NCBI RefSeq assembly: GCF_010470675.1
Contig: NZ_VOIQ01000002.1
Span: 1 to 64,000 of the forward strand
Direction: 5' to 3'
Source of the DNA: Desulfovibrio sp. JC010
GTDB taxonomy: Bacteria; Desulfobacterota; Desulfovibrionia; Desulfovibrionales; Desulfovibrionaceae
DNA: 64,000 nt
Both the position numbers and the translations under genes were made by a program. The notes beneath the pieces are model-generated. The model was not told the DNA's origin and did no database searches. It was given only the letters and a program-made list of their open reading frames with translations. Shown piece by piece: positions 18,389 to 27,231 of the stretch (within the stretch, counting starts at the first letter, position 1; every line of letters starts with the position of its first letter).

Positions 18389-19576
18389 ATGAAAACTGCT
18401 GAAATCATGATCTGCGGTGCGGGCATCGTAGGACTTACTGTGGCGCGGGAACTTATTGCCAGAGGCCATAAGGATATTCTGATCATCGACAAAGAAAATG
18501 AAATTGCCAAACATGCTTCAGGCCGCAACAGCGGCGTTCTGCATGCCGGAATCTACTATGCTCCGGGCAGTCTGCGCGCTGTTTCCTGCCTTTCCGGCAA
18601 CTTCAAAATGAAAGAATACTGCCGCGAAAAGGGGCTGCCCCTGCTGGAAACAGGCAAAGTCATCGTCGCCCGCAATGAATCAGAACTGCCCACCCTGCAC
18701 GAGCTGCACAGCAGAGCCACCGCCAACGGCGCAAAAGTGGAAATCATTGATGAACAGCGTCTTGCGGAAATAGAACCCAATGCAAAAACTACAAAGGAAG
18801 CGTTACTTTCGCACTATACAGCTGTAGTAGACCCGCGCGCTGTAATGAAATCATTGTATGAAGATCTTGAAGCCAGCGGGAAAGTTACTTTTATGCTCGG
18901 CACTAAATTCATTACTGCCAAATACAACAAAATCATCACTGATAAAGGGGATTTCAGCTGCGGCCTGTTCATCAATGCCGCCGGATCATACAGCGATCAG
19001 GTTGCCCGCCCTTTCGGTTTCGGCGAAGGCTACCAGCTCATTCCTTTCAAAGGCATCTACAAAAAGCTCAAGAAAGAAAAAGCGCACACCATCAACGGCA
19101 GCATCTATCCGGTCCCCAACATCAAGAACCCCTTTCTTGGAATCCATTTCACCCGCGGAGCAAGCGGCGATGTCTACCTCGGCCCCACCGCCATTCCGGC
19201 CTTCGGCCGCGAGAACTACGGCATCCTCTCCGGTCTGGACAAGGAAGCCTTTGATATCATGATCCGCGATGCCATCCTCTTTTTCAGGAACCCCAAGTTC
19301 CGCTCCGTTGCATTTGAAGAGCCGCGCAAATACTTTTTCAAATGTTTCTTCGATGATGCAAAAAAACTGGTTAAGGAACTTTCCCCGGACGATATTGAAA
19401 GCTCCCCCAAAGTGGGTATCCGCCCGCAATTGGTGGATCTGAAACGCAACGAACTGGTCATGGACTTTTTAGTAGAAAGTGATGAAAAAAGTGTGCACGT
19501 ACTCAACGCTATTTCACCCGCATTCACCAGTTCCATGTACTTTGCTGAAATGATTGTGGAGAAATACATACACTAA
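18389..19576 (+). CDS. lhgO: L-2-hydroxyglutarate oxidase / dehydrogenase LhgO-like
   Basis: This 395-residue FAD enzyme oxidises L-2-hydroxyglutarate to 2-oxoglutarate and is usually coupled to the membrane quinone pool. The N-terminal dinucleotide motif is CGAGIVGLTVARELIARG, followed by the family signature HASGRNSGVLHAGIYYAPGS (residues about 40-58). A second FAD-contact block (INAAGSYSDQVA) lies near residue 195. The length fits the family. A weak AAAGGGA ribosome-binding site precedes the ATG. It stands between addB and a flavin oxidoreductase gene. The related role of a glycerol-3-phosphate-type dehydrogenase is less likely. Confidence 0.88.
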   Translation: MKTAEIMICGAGIVGLTVARELIARGHKDILIIDKENEIAKHASGRNSGVLHAGIYYAPGSLRAVSCLSGNFKMKEYCREKGLPLLETGKVIVARNESELPTLHELHSRATANGAKVEIIDEQRLAEIEPNAKTTKEALLSHYTAVVDPRAVMKSLYEDLEASGKVTFMLGTKFITAKYNKIITDKGDFSCGLFINAAGSYSDQVARPFGFGEGYQLIPFKGIYKKLKKEKAHTINGSIYPVPNIKNPFLGIHFTRGASGDVYLGPTAIPAFGRENYGILSGLDKEAFDIMIRDAILFFRNPKFRSVAFEEPRKYFFKCFFDDAKKLVKELSPDDIESSPKVGIRPQLVDLKRNELVMDFLVESDEKSVHVLNAISPAFTSSMYFAEMIVEKYIH

Positions 19577-19827
19577 AGAATGTATGTATTATGCATTGCA
19601 AAAACCGCCGTTTTACATTGTGTCACCAAGCTGTAACAGTCAAAAAGAGCTTGACTTTAGACCTCATACAGGAAAAAACTTATCCCGGACTTCAAAGTTG
19701 CCTCTGGACAATAAATACACCGCTGTATGTATCTTTTTTAGATACCTGCCACAAAGCGTTTTTGTTGACAGTATTGTTTAATTAGCGGGGCAGCTCTTAA
19801 ATATACAAGTCACAGGAGAACTTTAGT

Positions 19828-20907
19828 ATGAATCTTCCTCAGCTTAAGATTGGTGATCTGGTTGCCAAGGTGCCCGTTATTCAGGGCGGCATGGGTGTGG
19901 GAATATCCCTCTCCGGCCTTGCTTCCGCAGTTGCCAAAGAAGGCGGCATCGGCGTTATCGCTGCTGCAATGATCGGCCTGACCAACAAGAACGGCGGCAA
20001 GGACCACGCAAGAGCACACATCGAAACTCTGGCCGAAGAAATCCGCAAGGCCAAGGAAATGAGCTCCGGCATCCTCGGTGTCAACATCATGGTTGCCCTG
20101 TCCAACTTTGCGGACATGGTCAGCACTTCCGTCAAGGAAGGCGCGGATGTCATCTTTTCCGGTGCCGGACTGCCGCTGGACCTGCCCAAATACCTGCACG
20201 ACGGCGCAAAGACCAAGCTGGTGCCCATCGTATCTTCAGGTCGCGCAGCATCCATTATCTGCAAAAAGTGGATTTCCAAATTCGACTACCTGCCCGACGC
20301 ATTCGTAGTTGAAGGCCCTATGGCAGGCGGCCATCTCGGCTTTAAACGCGAACAGCTCAACGATCCCAAATTCGCCCTCGAAAACATCCTCCCCGAAGTA
20401 ATCAAAGCAGTTAAGCCCTTCGAAGAAAAAACAGGCCGCACCATTCCGGTTATTGCTGCCGGTGGCGTATACTCCGGTCAGGACATCAGCAAGTATCTCG
20501 ACATGGGAGCTGCCGGAGTCCAGATGGGTACCCGTTTTGTCGCCACCCACGAATGCGATGCTGACGAAGAATTCAAACAGGCTTATGTAAACTCCACCAA
20601 GGAAGATATGGCCATCATTCAGAGTCCCGTAGGACTCCCCGGACGCGCAGTGAACAACGACTTCCTGCAGGCGGTAACCGATGGCAAGAAATCTCCTTTC
20701 AAATGCCCGTTCCATTGCATCAAAAGCTGCAAGGTAGAGGAAAGCCCCTACTGCATCGCTTCCGCCCTGATCAATGCCCAGCGCGGCAAACTGAAAAACG
20801 GCTTCGCCTTTGCCGGGTCCAACGCATGGAAAACCGACAAAATCATCTCCGTTAAACAGCTCATCTCAGATCTCAAATCTGAATTTGACCGCGCTGTCGC
20901 ACGCTAA
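19828..20907 (+). CDS. Nitronate monooxygenase / 2-nitropropane dioxygenase-like flavoprotein
   Basis: This 359-residue FMN-dependent TIM-barrel enzyme belongs to the NMO/FabK superfamily. It has the N-terminal PVIQGGMGVGIS loop, the GADVIFSGAGLP block, the phosphate-binding AAGGVYSGQD and GAAGVQMGTRFVAT segments, and a VEGPMAGGHLG loop in which His is a likely catalytic base. A C-terminal FKCPFHCIKSCKVEESPYC segment with four Cys is unusual for NMO and could bind metal. Family members act on nitronates or on enoyl-ACP; which applies here is not clear. It has a good AGGAG site and a strong terminator. Confidence 0.82.
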   Translation: MNLPQLKIGDLVAKVPVIQGGMGVGISLSGLASAVAKEGGIGVIAAAMIGLTNKNGGKDHARAHIETLAEEIRKAKEMSSGILGVNIMVALSNFADMVSTSVKEGADVIFSGAGLPLDLPKYLHDGAKTKLVPIVSSGRAASIICKKWISKFDYLPDAFVVEGPMAGGHLGFKREQLNDPKFALENILPEVIKAVKPFEEKTGRTIPVIAAGGVYSGQDISKYLDMGAAGVQMGTRFVATHECDADEEFKQAYVNSTKEDMAIIQSPVGLPGRAVNNDFLQAVTDGKKSPFKCPFHCIKSCKVEESPYCIASALINAQRGKLKNGFAFAGSNAWKTDKIISVKQLISDLKSEFDRAVAR

Positions 20908-20932
20908 GCTGAATATCTCCATATGATAATAT

Positions 20933-20967
20933 AAACGGGCGTTCCGCATTATGCGGAACGCCCGTTT
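20933..20967. terminator. Strong intrinsic terminator
   Basis: A perfect 16-bp stem (20933-20948 with 20952-20967) with a 3-nt loop is followed by a T run, after the flavoprotein gene. Confidence 0.92.
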
Positions 20968-20975
20968 TTTTATTT

Positions 20976-21045
20976 TGCCTCCGGCGGCTTAAACCCTTTT
21001 GCAAAAGGGTTTAAGAATCCCAAAACCTTTTAGTAAGCTTCGCTG
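20976..21045. repeat. Dispersed hairpin repeat, copy 5 (reverse orientation)
   Basis: Reads TTGCCTCCGGCGGC, arms CTTAAACCCTTTT/AAAAGGGTTTAAG, AATCCCAAAACCTTTT, AGTAAGCTTCGCTG. It lies between convergent genes. Confidence 0.85.
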
Positions 21046-21073
21046 TAAAAATTTATCCAAACCGTCAAAATAC

Positions 21074-21598
21074 CTACTTCTTCTCAGCAGGTTTCTTTTC
21101 TTCTTTCTTGGGAGTTTCTTTTGCTTCTTCCTTCTTGGGGGCGGCTTTTTTAGCAGCAGCTTTCTTGGCCGCAGGCTTCTTGCGCTTGGAGATCAGCGAT
21201 TCAAGCTTTTCGGCGGCGGCCTGTGTTTCACCGGATTCGCCTAGAAAGTGCATTTCGCCCTGCGGGGATATCCAGTGCCATCCTTCGGGCTTCTTGAGAA
21301 TACGTGCGCCTTTCGAATCAAGGTAATCTTTGTAGGAGGCTTTTTCGAGACTCTCATCAATCTGCACGGTCAGCTTGCAGTTCTCAGCCATAACCTGTGT
21401 GTGGCGGAAAATTTCAAAAGCACTGTGTACCAGATCAAAAGCCGGATCTTCGATTTCGCATTTCTTGGAGGAAAGCTCTTTTTCAAGCTGGGCCAGATCT
21501 TTTTTCAGGCTGCGGATTTCAAACAGTGCATCCTTGCGCGCTTCTTCACTCTTGTCATTGATTGCATTCGTAACTGCCGCTGCGGTCTGTTTTTTCAT
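21074..21598 (-). CDS. Protein of unknown function with histone-like Lys/Ala/Pro tail
   Basis: This 174-residue soluble protein has an N-terminal coiled-coil (residues 15-50, EIRSLKKDLAQLEKELSSKK-like), a compact middle part containing WHWISPQGEMHFLGE, and a strongly basic C-terminal tail of AAKK and PKKEE units from about residue 137. Such tails occur in bacterial H1-like nucleoid proteins and in some RNA-binding proteins. I do not recognise the middle domain. It lies downstream of xerC on the same strand, 78 bases away, and may be co-transcribed. Confidence 0.7.
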   Translation of the reverse strand: MKKQTAAAVTNAINDKSEEARKDALFEIRSLKKDLAQLEKELSSKKCEIEDPAFDLVHSAFEIFRHTQVMAENCKLTVQIDESLEKASYKDYLDSKGARILKKPEGWHWISPQGEMHFLGESGETQAAAEKLESLISKRKKPAAKKAAAKKAAPKKEEAKETPKKEEKKPAEKK

Positions 21599-21676
21599 TA
21601 AAACTCCTCCAGAATTGTTAAGTTAATTTTTGCTTAACACAACTATTTACAAAATACTATCGCAAACTAGCCTATT

Positions 21677-22639
21677 TTACTGTTCTTCCTCGCTTTTATC
21701 GGAATCCGGAGATTGATTCCCGGCCAGTGGATGAGCCTTGTCGTACACATTCATAATCTGTTGCAGATTCAGATGGGTGTAACGCTGAGTAGTGCTCAAA
21801 TGCTCATGCCCTAGAAGCTCCTGCACCGAGCGCATATCCGCGCCGGACTGCAGCATGTGCGAGGCGAAGCTGTGCCGCAGCATATGCGGATGCACCCCCT
21901 CGTGCAGCCCTGCGCCCTCGGCCATGCGTGCGAGGATACGGTTGACCTGCCTGCGGTTCAGCCGCCCACCGCGATTACCCACAAAAAGGGCCTGTTCTTC
22001 AAGGGAAGCCCCCAACTCGGCCCTGACGGCCAGATAATCGTTAACGGCTTTACAAGCGGCATCACTAAGCGGGGAAAGACGTTCCTTGTTACCCTTACCG
22101 GAAACCCGGACCACCCCGCTGGAAGTGTCTATATCAAACAGATCAAGGGTGATGGCTTCACTTACCCGCAACCCGGAACCGTAGAGCATCTCCGCCAACG
22201 CCAGATCACGCTTGTCCGCAGGTTCTTCTCCCAGCTGTGCGTCCATGAGATTCACGGCCTGATCCACATTAAGTGAACGCGGATGACGCATCTCCTGCTT
22301 GGGATTCCTGATCCCGACCATAGGATCATTCTTAATGAAACGATGCCTGGTCATGTATTTGAAAAATGAACGCAGAGAAGAAAGCTTGCGGGACATGGTC
22401 GACTTTGCCAGCCGTTGCCCGTGCAGTTTGGCTAAAAAAGCACGCACATGGTCCGGAATTATTTTTTCCGGCTTGGCAAGGGTGGATTTGCGGGTTTCCA
22501 GAAATTCTTCGAACTGGGTAAGATCTTTCGCGTAAGAACGCAGGGTAGCGGCGGATGCACGTTTTTCCACATCCAGATAGGTCATGAAAACCAGAACCGG
22601 TTCGGGCAGATCGTTAGGGATTCCTGCGGTCGAGGACAT
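21677..22639 (-). CDS. xerC: Tyrosine recombinase XerC-like
   Basis: This 320-residue recombinase probably acts in chromosome dimer resolution at dif. Residues 15-100 form the SAM-like core-binding domain and residues 118-300 the catalytic domain. The active residues are visible: Arg in GLRVSEA, Lys in GKGNKER, HMLRHSFA, GHEHLSTTQRYTH with the nucleophilic Tyr. The start overlaps the end of the upstream REC-GGDEF gene by 26 bases, so translation is probably coupled. There are no phage or integron genes near, so a housekeeping Xer role is favoured over a mobile-element integrase; XerC versus XerD cannot be settled. Confidence 0.88.
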   Translation of the reverse strand: MSSTAGIPNDLPEPVLVFMTYLDVEKRASAATLRSYAKDLTQFEEFLETRKSTLAKPEKIIPDHVRAFLAKLHGQRLAKSTMSRKLSSLRSFFKYMTRHRFIKNDPMVGIRNPKQEMRHPRSLNVDQAVNLMDAQLGEEPADKRDLALAEMLYGSGLRVSEAITLDLFDIDTSSGVVRVSGKGNKERLSPLSDAACKAVNDYLAVRAELGASLEEQALFVGNRGGRLNRRQVNRILARMAEGAGLHEGVHPHMLRHSFASHMLQSGADMRSVQELLGHEHLSTTQRYTHLNLQQIMNVYDKAHPLAGNQSPDSDKSEEEQ

Positions 22640-23579
22640 AGCTGCTCTTGGGGTTTTCCTTGGCTTTCTTCTTCAGGCTCATGGCAATAGCCGAAGCCTC
22701 ACCGAAATGCTTCATCTTGCCATTAATATTGAAAACAACAGCAATGGAAATCGCCATCAACGGGAAGGTCTGGGTGTTGCCCTGACGGTCTTTGGAAACA
22801 ATGGATTTGCGCTGACGGTCTTCCTGGTCATAAAAATTGGGTACAATGCCGTCGAAAGAAAAAATGATCCGCTGGCAGACTTCCTCAATAATATCCGGCG
22901 AAGTAATGACCACAAAATCGTCACCGCCCACATGGCCCACAAAAGTCTGCTCCCCGGCAAAACTCTTCACCGTATTGACGATGATGCGCGCGCTCATCAT
23001 GAGCACCTCGTCACCGCGGGAAAAACCGTACTTGTCATTGAAGGATTTAAAATAATCAAGATCGCAATAGGCAAGGGCAAAATCCTGCTTGCGGTCAATA
23101 AGGCTCTGAATCTTCTGGATTATGGAAGTGTTGCCCGGAAGCTTGGACAGCGGATTGGCGTCCAGCGCGCGCAAAGCGCGGCAAAGAGTCAGGTTTACCC
23201 GCTCACGCACCACGGGCAGAAAAAAAGGACGGACCAGAAAATCATCCACCTCGACCTCGTTCCAGTCCCACGGATGCTGCATATCGGTATCATCAAGGCA
23301 GATAATCACCGGCAGTTGGCGGTAGACATTTTCACTCTTGACCAGACGGGCCAGTTCCTTGGCAGGCACATCCTCCACCCGGCTGTCCACAATGAGCAGA
23401 TCCGGCGGATCATTGAACAAATCCTCAACAGCCCCGCGAGCCTCGGTATAGCAGGTAAATTCCAGCACATCCTGCGGCCAGATTTCAAAGAGCAGGTCGC
23501 GCAGGGAATTATCCGGAGAAACCAGAATAGCCTTGTGTTTTGCCAGCCCCAACAGGCCGTGATCCTTATTCATGTCCAT
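22614..23579 (-). CDS. Receiver-GGDEF domain protein (diguanylate cyclase-like)
   Basis: This 321-residue cytoplasmic protein has a response-regulator-like receiver domain in residues 15-130, with DLLIVDSR supplying the possible phospho-acceptor Asp, then a GGDEF domain in residues 145-300. The signature reads VGGDDFVV, a conservative variant of GGDEF that can still be active. A FCDLDYFK-type metal motif appears as AYCDLDYFKSFNDKYG. The usual receiver acidic pair near the N-terminus is not obvious, so phosphorylation is uncertain. It is probably co-transcribed with the HDOD gene upstream and xerC downstream. Confidence 0.85.
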   Translation of the reverse strand: MDMNKDHGLLGLAKHKAILVSPDNSLRDLLFEIWPQDVLEFTCYTEARGAVEDLFNDPPDLLIVDSRVEDVPAKELARLVKSENVYRQLPVIICLDDTDMQHPWDWNEVEVDDFLVRPFFLPVVRERVNLTLCRALRALDANPLSKLPGNTSIIQKIQSLIDRKQDFALAYCDLDYFKSFNDKYGFSRGDEVLMMSARIIVNTVKSFAGEQTFVGHVGGDDFVVITSPDIIEEVCQRIIFSFDGIVPNFYDQEDRQRKSIVSKDRQGNTQTFPLMAISIAVVFNINGKMKHFGEASAIAMSLKKKAKENPKSSYVLDRRNP

Positions 23580-23665
23580 GCCTAGGCTTTAACATCAACC
23601 ATTGTATAACGTCAAAGCTCAAGCAGGCTGCACTCTGTATAATTTCAAAAAAATAACAGGACGGC

Positions 23666-24505
23666 TTAAAAACTGAAGTCGGAAATCTCCATAAACTTAT
23701 CGGAAACCTCATCCATGACCGGTTCAAGGTCACGCATCTTCAGCTTAAGGATCTTCATGGCAGCGGGTTTAAAGTAGGAAATCTGGTCATCACCGCCGTT
23801 TCCGTATTCAAAAAGACGGACCAGAAAATCACCCACATGGACTACAGCGGCTGTCTGCTGGTAATGCTGGGCACGGTCCGGGTGGTGGTGATAGGTCATA
23901 GCCTCACGCACATTGGGAGGCAGATGCCAGTGCCGGGCCAGCCATGCATTGATGCGGTCATGCCCGAAACCGAGAATATGACGTTCGGCTTCGTAATAGG
24001 TCAAATTCTTTTCCTGCACGGTCATACGTACAGCTTCATTGAGCTCCGGAAGCTGCACCGCGGTGACCACCTTACCGAGGTCATGAAGCAGCCCGGCCAC
24101 TGTAAATTCTTCCGGGTCTTCAAATCCGGCAGCTTTGGCAACAGCACCACTGGCAATGGCGCAGCCGATACTGTGCTCCCAAAGTCCGGCCATGGCCTTC
24201 TGGATCATGTCGAAAACAGAGGTGGAGATAATGATCCCGCGGATAACGTTCAGGCCTAGCAGCACAAGGGCGTGCTGAATGGTGGTGATCCTGCCCGGAA
24301 AACCGTAAATGGGCGAGTTGACCATCTTGAGGACCTTGGCCGAGAGAACCTGATCCTGTGAAATAACTTTGGCTACCTGCTCGGTGGAAGAATTGGGGTC
24401 ATCCACAAGCTTGGTAACTTCATCGAGAACTGAAGGCAGGGTCGGAAGATCGGAAGTGGAAAGAATCTGCCCTTTTACACTGGTTTTAAGATCTTGAGCA
24501 GCCAT
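23666..24505 (-). CDS. HDOD domain signalling protein
   Basis: This 279-residue protein has an HDOD domain across residues 15-215 (DLPTLPSVLDEVTKLV, then SAKVLKMVNSPIYGFPGRI). HDOD is related to HD phosphohydrolases but usually lacks catalytic activity; the HDLGK motif (LLHDLGKVV) is retained here. Such proteins regulate motility, biofilm and c-di-GMP outputs. It begins directly after the stop codon of a small upstream partner gene, with no gap. A REC-GGDEF gene lies downstream, so the three may act in one c-di-GMP-related circuit (inference). Confidence 0.88.
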   Translation of the reverse strand: MAAQDLKTSVKGQILSTSDLPTLPSVLDEVTKLVDDPNSSTEQVAKVISQDQVLSAKVLKMVNSPIYGFPGRITTIQHALVLLGLNVIRGIIISTSVFDMIQKAMAGLWEHSIGCAIASGAVAKAAGFEDPEEFTVAGLLHDLGKVVTAVQLPELNEAVRMTVQEKNLTYYEAERHILGFGHDRINAWLARHWHLPPNVREAMTYHHHPDRAQHYQQTAAVVHVGDFLVRLFEYGNGGDDQISYFKPAAMKILKLKMRDLEPVMDEVSDKFMEISDFSF

Positions 24506-24916
24506 CTATGCCTCCCCTCCGTTTTCAGCAGCTTCTTCAGCTGCGGCGGCCTCGGCTGCGGCCTGCTCTTCAGCCAGTCTTTCAGCTTCCTCTTCAGCGC
24601 GCTGGGCGGCAGCTTTGAGGTCGAAATATTCCTTGAAAAATCCTTTAACCCGGAACATCCACTTGTCCTTTGCATAACGGCGGAAAAGATGGTCCATCCG
24701 CTCCGATTTTTTGGCCCACGAGGAATTGTCATTATCCCCCAGATCAACGGGATTTCCTTTAACAACAATACGTTCCACATCCATGGATTCCAGCTTATGG
24801 ATGATACCGTCGGTCAGCTCCAGCCCTTCGGCCAGAACCACCATACCGTTCTCTCGGGTTACCGGCTTGGCGAGCTTCATGCCCGGAGCCGCGAGTTTAA
24901 CCGGAATTTTCTGCAT
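24506..24916 (-). CDS. Small protein coupled to the HDOD protein
   Basis: This 136-residue protein starts with IPVKLAAPGMKLAKPVTRENGMVVLAEG, a module that often precedes HD-GYP or HDOD domains inside one polypeptide. Here it is encoded as its own gene, followed by a basic region and an Ala/Glu-rich helical tail (residues 100-136). The gene abuts the HDOD start with zero intergenic bases, suggesting a split two-gene version of a fused sensor. No enzymatic motif is visible. Confidence 0.7.
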   Translation of the reverse strand: MQKIPVKLAAPGMKLAKPVTRENGMVVLAEGLELTDGIIHKLESMDVERIVVKGNPVDLGDNDNSSWAKKSERMDHLFRRYAKDKWMFRVKGFFKEYFDLKAAAQRAEEEAERLAEEQAAAEAAAAEEAAENGGEA

Positions 24917-24960
24917 CAGTCGGACTTCTCCTAATAAAATTCAAAAATACCCGCCCCATA

Positions 24961-26169
24961 TCAGCTACGATTGAGATCATAATACATGCCGGGAAAGCGC
25001 ACAACCATTCCCTTTACTTCCATGCCGAGTATTACCGCCCCGGCAATGGAAACTTCAATCCCGGCCGCACGGGCAATCTCGTCAATATGGAGCTTGCCAT
25101 CTTTTTCAAGGGCTTTTGCGATGTCGGATTCCGGCGGCTCCAAAGCGGAAATATCAACAGCAGGCGCGTCCGGTTCAACCTCCGCAGGAGCAATCACCTT
25201 TTCAGACGAACTGTTTATCATCCTTTTTAGCGGAATCTTACGCTCAGCCCCGGCCACCTTTTCCTGAGCGGAAATATCCGCATCAAGGGCGTGCCTGATG
25301 TTCATTAATACATCATCCACACTTTCCACAAGTGCCGCGCCTTCCTTAATCAATTTCAGACATCCGGCGAAACTTCTATCACCGCTGGGACCGGGCATGG
25401 CCATAACTTCCCTGCCCTGCTCCCCGGCCAGCCGGGCGGTGATCAGGCTGCCGCTGGCTATTTCAGCCTCCACCACAACCACGCCGACACTGAGTCCGCT
25501 GATAATCCGGTTGCGGAACGGGAAATTGCGGGCAAAAGGCTTTGTTGCCGGAGGGAACTCTGAAACGACCAGTCCGTTTTCAATCATGCTTTTACGCAGC
25601 CAGCCGCTGTCCGGAGGATAGGATTCCACATCCAGCCCCGTCCCCAGAACAGCAATAGTGGAACCGACACCCTGCAGTGCAGCTTCATGGGCACAGGCAT
25701 CGACACCTTTTGCAAAGCCGGAAACAACCGTGACTCCGCTTCGGGAAAGATCGGCGGAAAGACGCGAAGCATACTCCAGCCCCAGCCGCCCGCTCTTACG
25801 CGAACCCACAATACCCACAGCCGGATTCGCCAGCAGCTTGGGGTCACCGAAGTAATAGAGGCAGACCGGAGGATCCGGCAGTTCTTTGAGCAGATCGGGA
25901 AATAAGGGATGGGTCCACGGAAGGATTCCGAAACCGTGACGCACAGCCGCGTGAAATTCTTCCTCGGCTTTCGGACGCCAGATATCTTTTAAAGCTGCAT
26001 CAGCACTTTTTTCCGAAGCAAGTTTAAGGGACGGCCACTTGGCAGCATCTTTCAAACCTTCATAGGCTGTACTGTAATGACGCAGAATAGCGGACCATGA
26101 TTTAGGCCCAAGCCCCGGTGTGTAACGCAGGGCCAGACAGGCAAAATATTCTTCGCGGAGTGAATCCAC
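24961..26169 (-). CDS. dprA: DNA processing protein DprA
   Basis: This 402-residue protein binds incoming single-stranded DNA and loads RecA during natural transformation. The central Rossmann-like domain (residues 85-300) has VGIVGSRKSGRLG, VVSGFAKGVDACAHEAAL, VLGTGLDVESYPP, and FPFRNRIISGLS. The C-terminal 50 residues resemble the winged-helix (DprA DML1-like) extension: DIAKALEKDGKLHIDEIARA. It follows the cpoB-like gene by 15 bases. Whether the organism is competent is not shown by this window; dprA is widespread without competence. Confidence 0.94.
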   Translation of the reverse strand: MDSLREEYFACLALRYTPGLGPKSWSAILRHYSTAYEGLKDAAKWPSLKLASEKSADAALKDIWRPKAEEEFHAAVRHGFGILPWTHPLFPDLLKELPDPPVCLYYFGDPKLLANPAVGIVGSRKSGRLGLEYASRLSADLSRSGVTVVSGFAKGVDACAHEAALQGVGSTIAVLGTGLDVESYPPDSGWLRKSMIENGLVVSEFPPATKPFARNFPFRNRIISGLSVGVVVVEAEIASGSLITARLAGEQGREVMAMPGPSGDRSFAGCLKLIKEGAALVESVDDVLMNIRHALDADISAQEKVAGAERKIPLKRMINSSSEKVIAPAEVEPDAPAVDISALEPPESDIAKALEKDGKLHIDEIARAAGIEVSIAGAVILGMEVKGMVVRFPGMYYDLNRS

Positions 26170-26184
26170 CTCTGCCGCCGCAGC

Positions 26185-27024
26185 CTAACCTTCGATGGCG
26201 CGCAGACGTTCCCGACCGATCTTGGCGGGATCGGACTTGGGATAATCTTCAATCAGGGTACGCAGGTAAAATACGGCATTTTCACGGTCACCGAGCTTAT
26301 CGTATGCCAGACCGATCTTGAGCATGGCCGCAGGAACCTTTCCTGCTTTGGGAAAACGCCTGCTCACTTCCTTAAACTTAAGGATGGACTGGGCAAAACT
26401 TTTCTCGGAATAATAAGTCTCTCCGACCCAGTACAAAGCGTTGGGAGCAAGTTTGGATGAAGGGTTCTGGCTGAGATACTGCTCCAGCAGACCGCGCGCT
26501 TCCAGCGGCTTGTCATTCATGACCAGACGCACCCCTTCCTGATAAAGCGCGTCCCCGCTCAGAGAGGATACAGGGGCCGGAGCAGCATTGGCCGCATCCT
26601 GTCCCGGCACGGGATTCTCACCGGGAACAACCATCCATGGCTTTTCTTCGCTGCTGGCGGTCCCGCCCATGACCACTTCTTCGGTCACTACGGTTTCCTC
26701 AGGGGTGATCTCAGCTTCGGCGTTCATGGCCAGCATCTTCTGCTGGTTTTGCTTAAGCTCAGCAAGAGTGCTGTCCATCTCGCTGATTCTGTTTTCCAGC
26801 TTTTCTATCTGGGCGGTGGTATCTTTATGGTTGCTTTCAATCAAATTATTCTGCTGGCGCAATCCTTCCTTGAAATTAAGGAAATTTTCCTCAAGACTTT
26901 TAAGGCGCCATTCTTCACTGCCGCCCCATGCGGACTTTTCGGGCTGTTCCGGCTGTTTGGCGGCAAAACATCCGCAAACGCCGAAGGCCAGGATTGCAAC
27001 AAGAAGGATTCGTAAGTACTGCAT
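26185..27024 (-). CDS. CpoB/YbgF-like tol-pal associated TPR lipoprotein
   Basis: The start is set at the ATG at 27024, because GGAG lies eight bases upstream and the protein then begins with a clean lipoprotein signal (MQYLRILLVAILAFGVCGC); the longer frame to 27117 adds a non-signal extension. The 279 residues comprise a coiled-coil (about 35-95, ENRISEMDSTLAELKQNQ), a spacer, and C-terminal TPR repeats (YQEGVRLVMNDKPLEARGLL, ALYWVGETYYSEKSF) as in YbgF/CpoB. Such proteins coordinate outer-membrane constriction with peptidoglycan synthesis. No tol or pal genes are adjacent. Confidence 0.83.
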   Translation of the reverse strand: MQYLRILLVAILAFGVCGCFAAKQPEQPEKSAWGGSEEWRLKSLEENFLNFKEGLRQQNNLIESNHKDTTAQIEKLENRISEMDSTLAELKQNQQKMLAMNAEAEITPEETVVTEEVVMGGTASSEEKPWMVVPGENPVPGQDAANAAPAPVSSLSGDALYQEGVRLVMNDKPLEARGLLEQYLSQNPSSKLAPNALYWVGETYYSEKSFAQSILKFKEVSRRFPKAGKVPAAMLKIGLAYDKLGDRENAVFYLRTLIEDYPKSDPAKIGRERLRAIEG

Positions 27025-27231
27025 CAAATATTCTCCGGGGAACCTGTTGAATCTAACTGGTGAATTTGGTTCAAGTTTCAACGGACTTAAAGTAGGCCAC
27101 TTAATTAGATTTGGCAAGCATATCTAAGCTTTTACAGAATGAACAGGGTCCTGCCCTTGCGTCCTGTGCAAAATTAGGGCAAAAGTGCTCACAAAAGAAG
27201 TTTTAAAAAACCTTATTTAAGGAATGTAAAT

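Noticed and set aside
19591-19785. Short open frames between lhgO and the flavoprotein gene
   Set aside because: They have no ribosome-binding site and no similarity, and the region is A/T-rich intergenic sequence with a small GTATCT/AGATAC palindrome only.
21677-22639. XerC-like gene as integrase of a mobile element
   Set aside because: There are no phage, integron or transposon genes, no att-like direct repeats and a housekeeping neighbourhood with coupled translation.
22584-23585. 333-codon open frame on the plus strand
   Set aside because: Antisense to the REC-GGDEF gene and the start of xerC; no recognisable domain.
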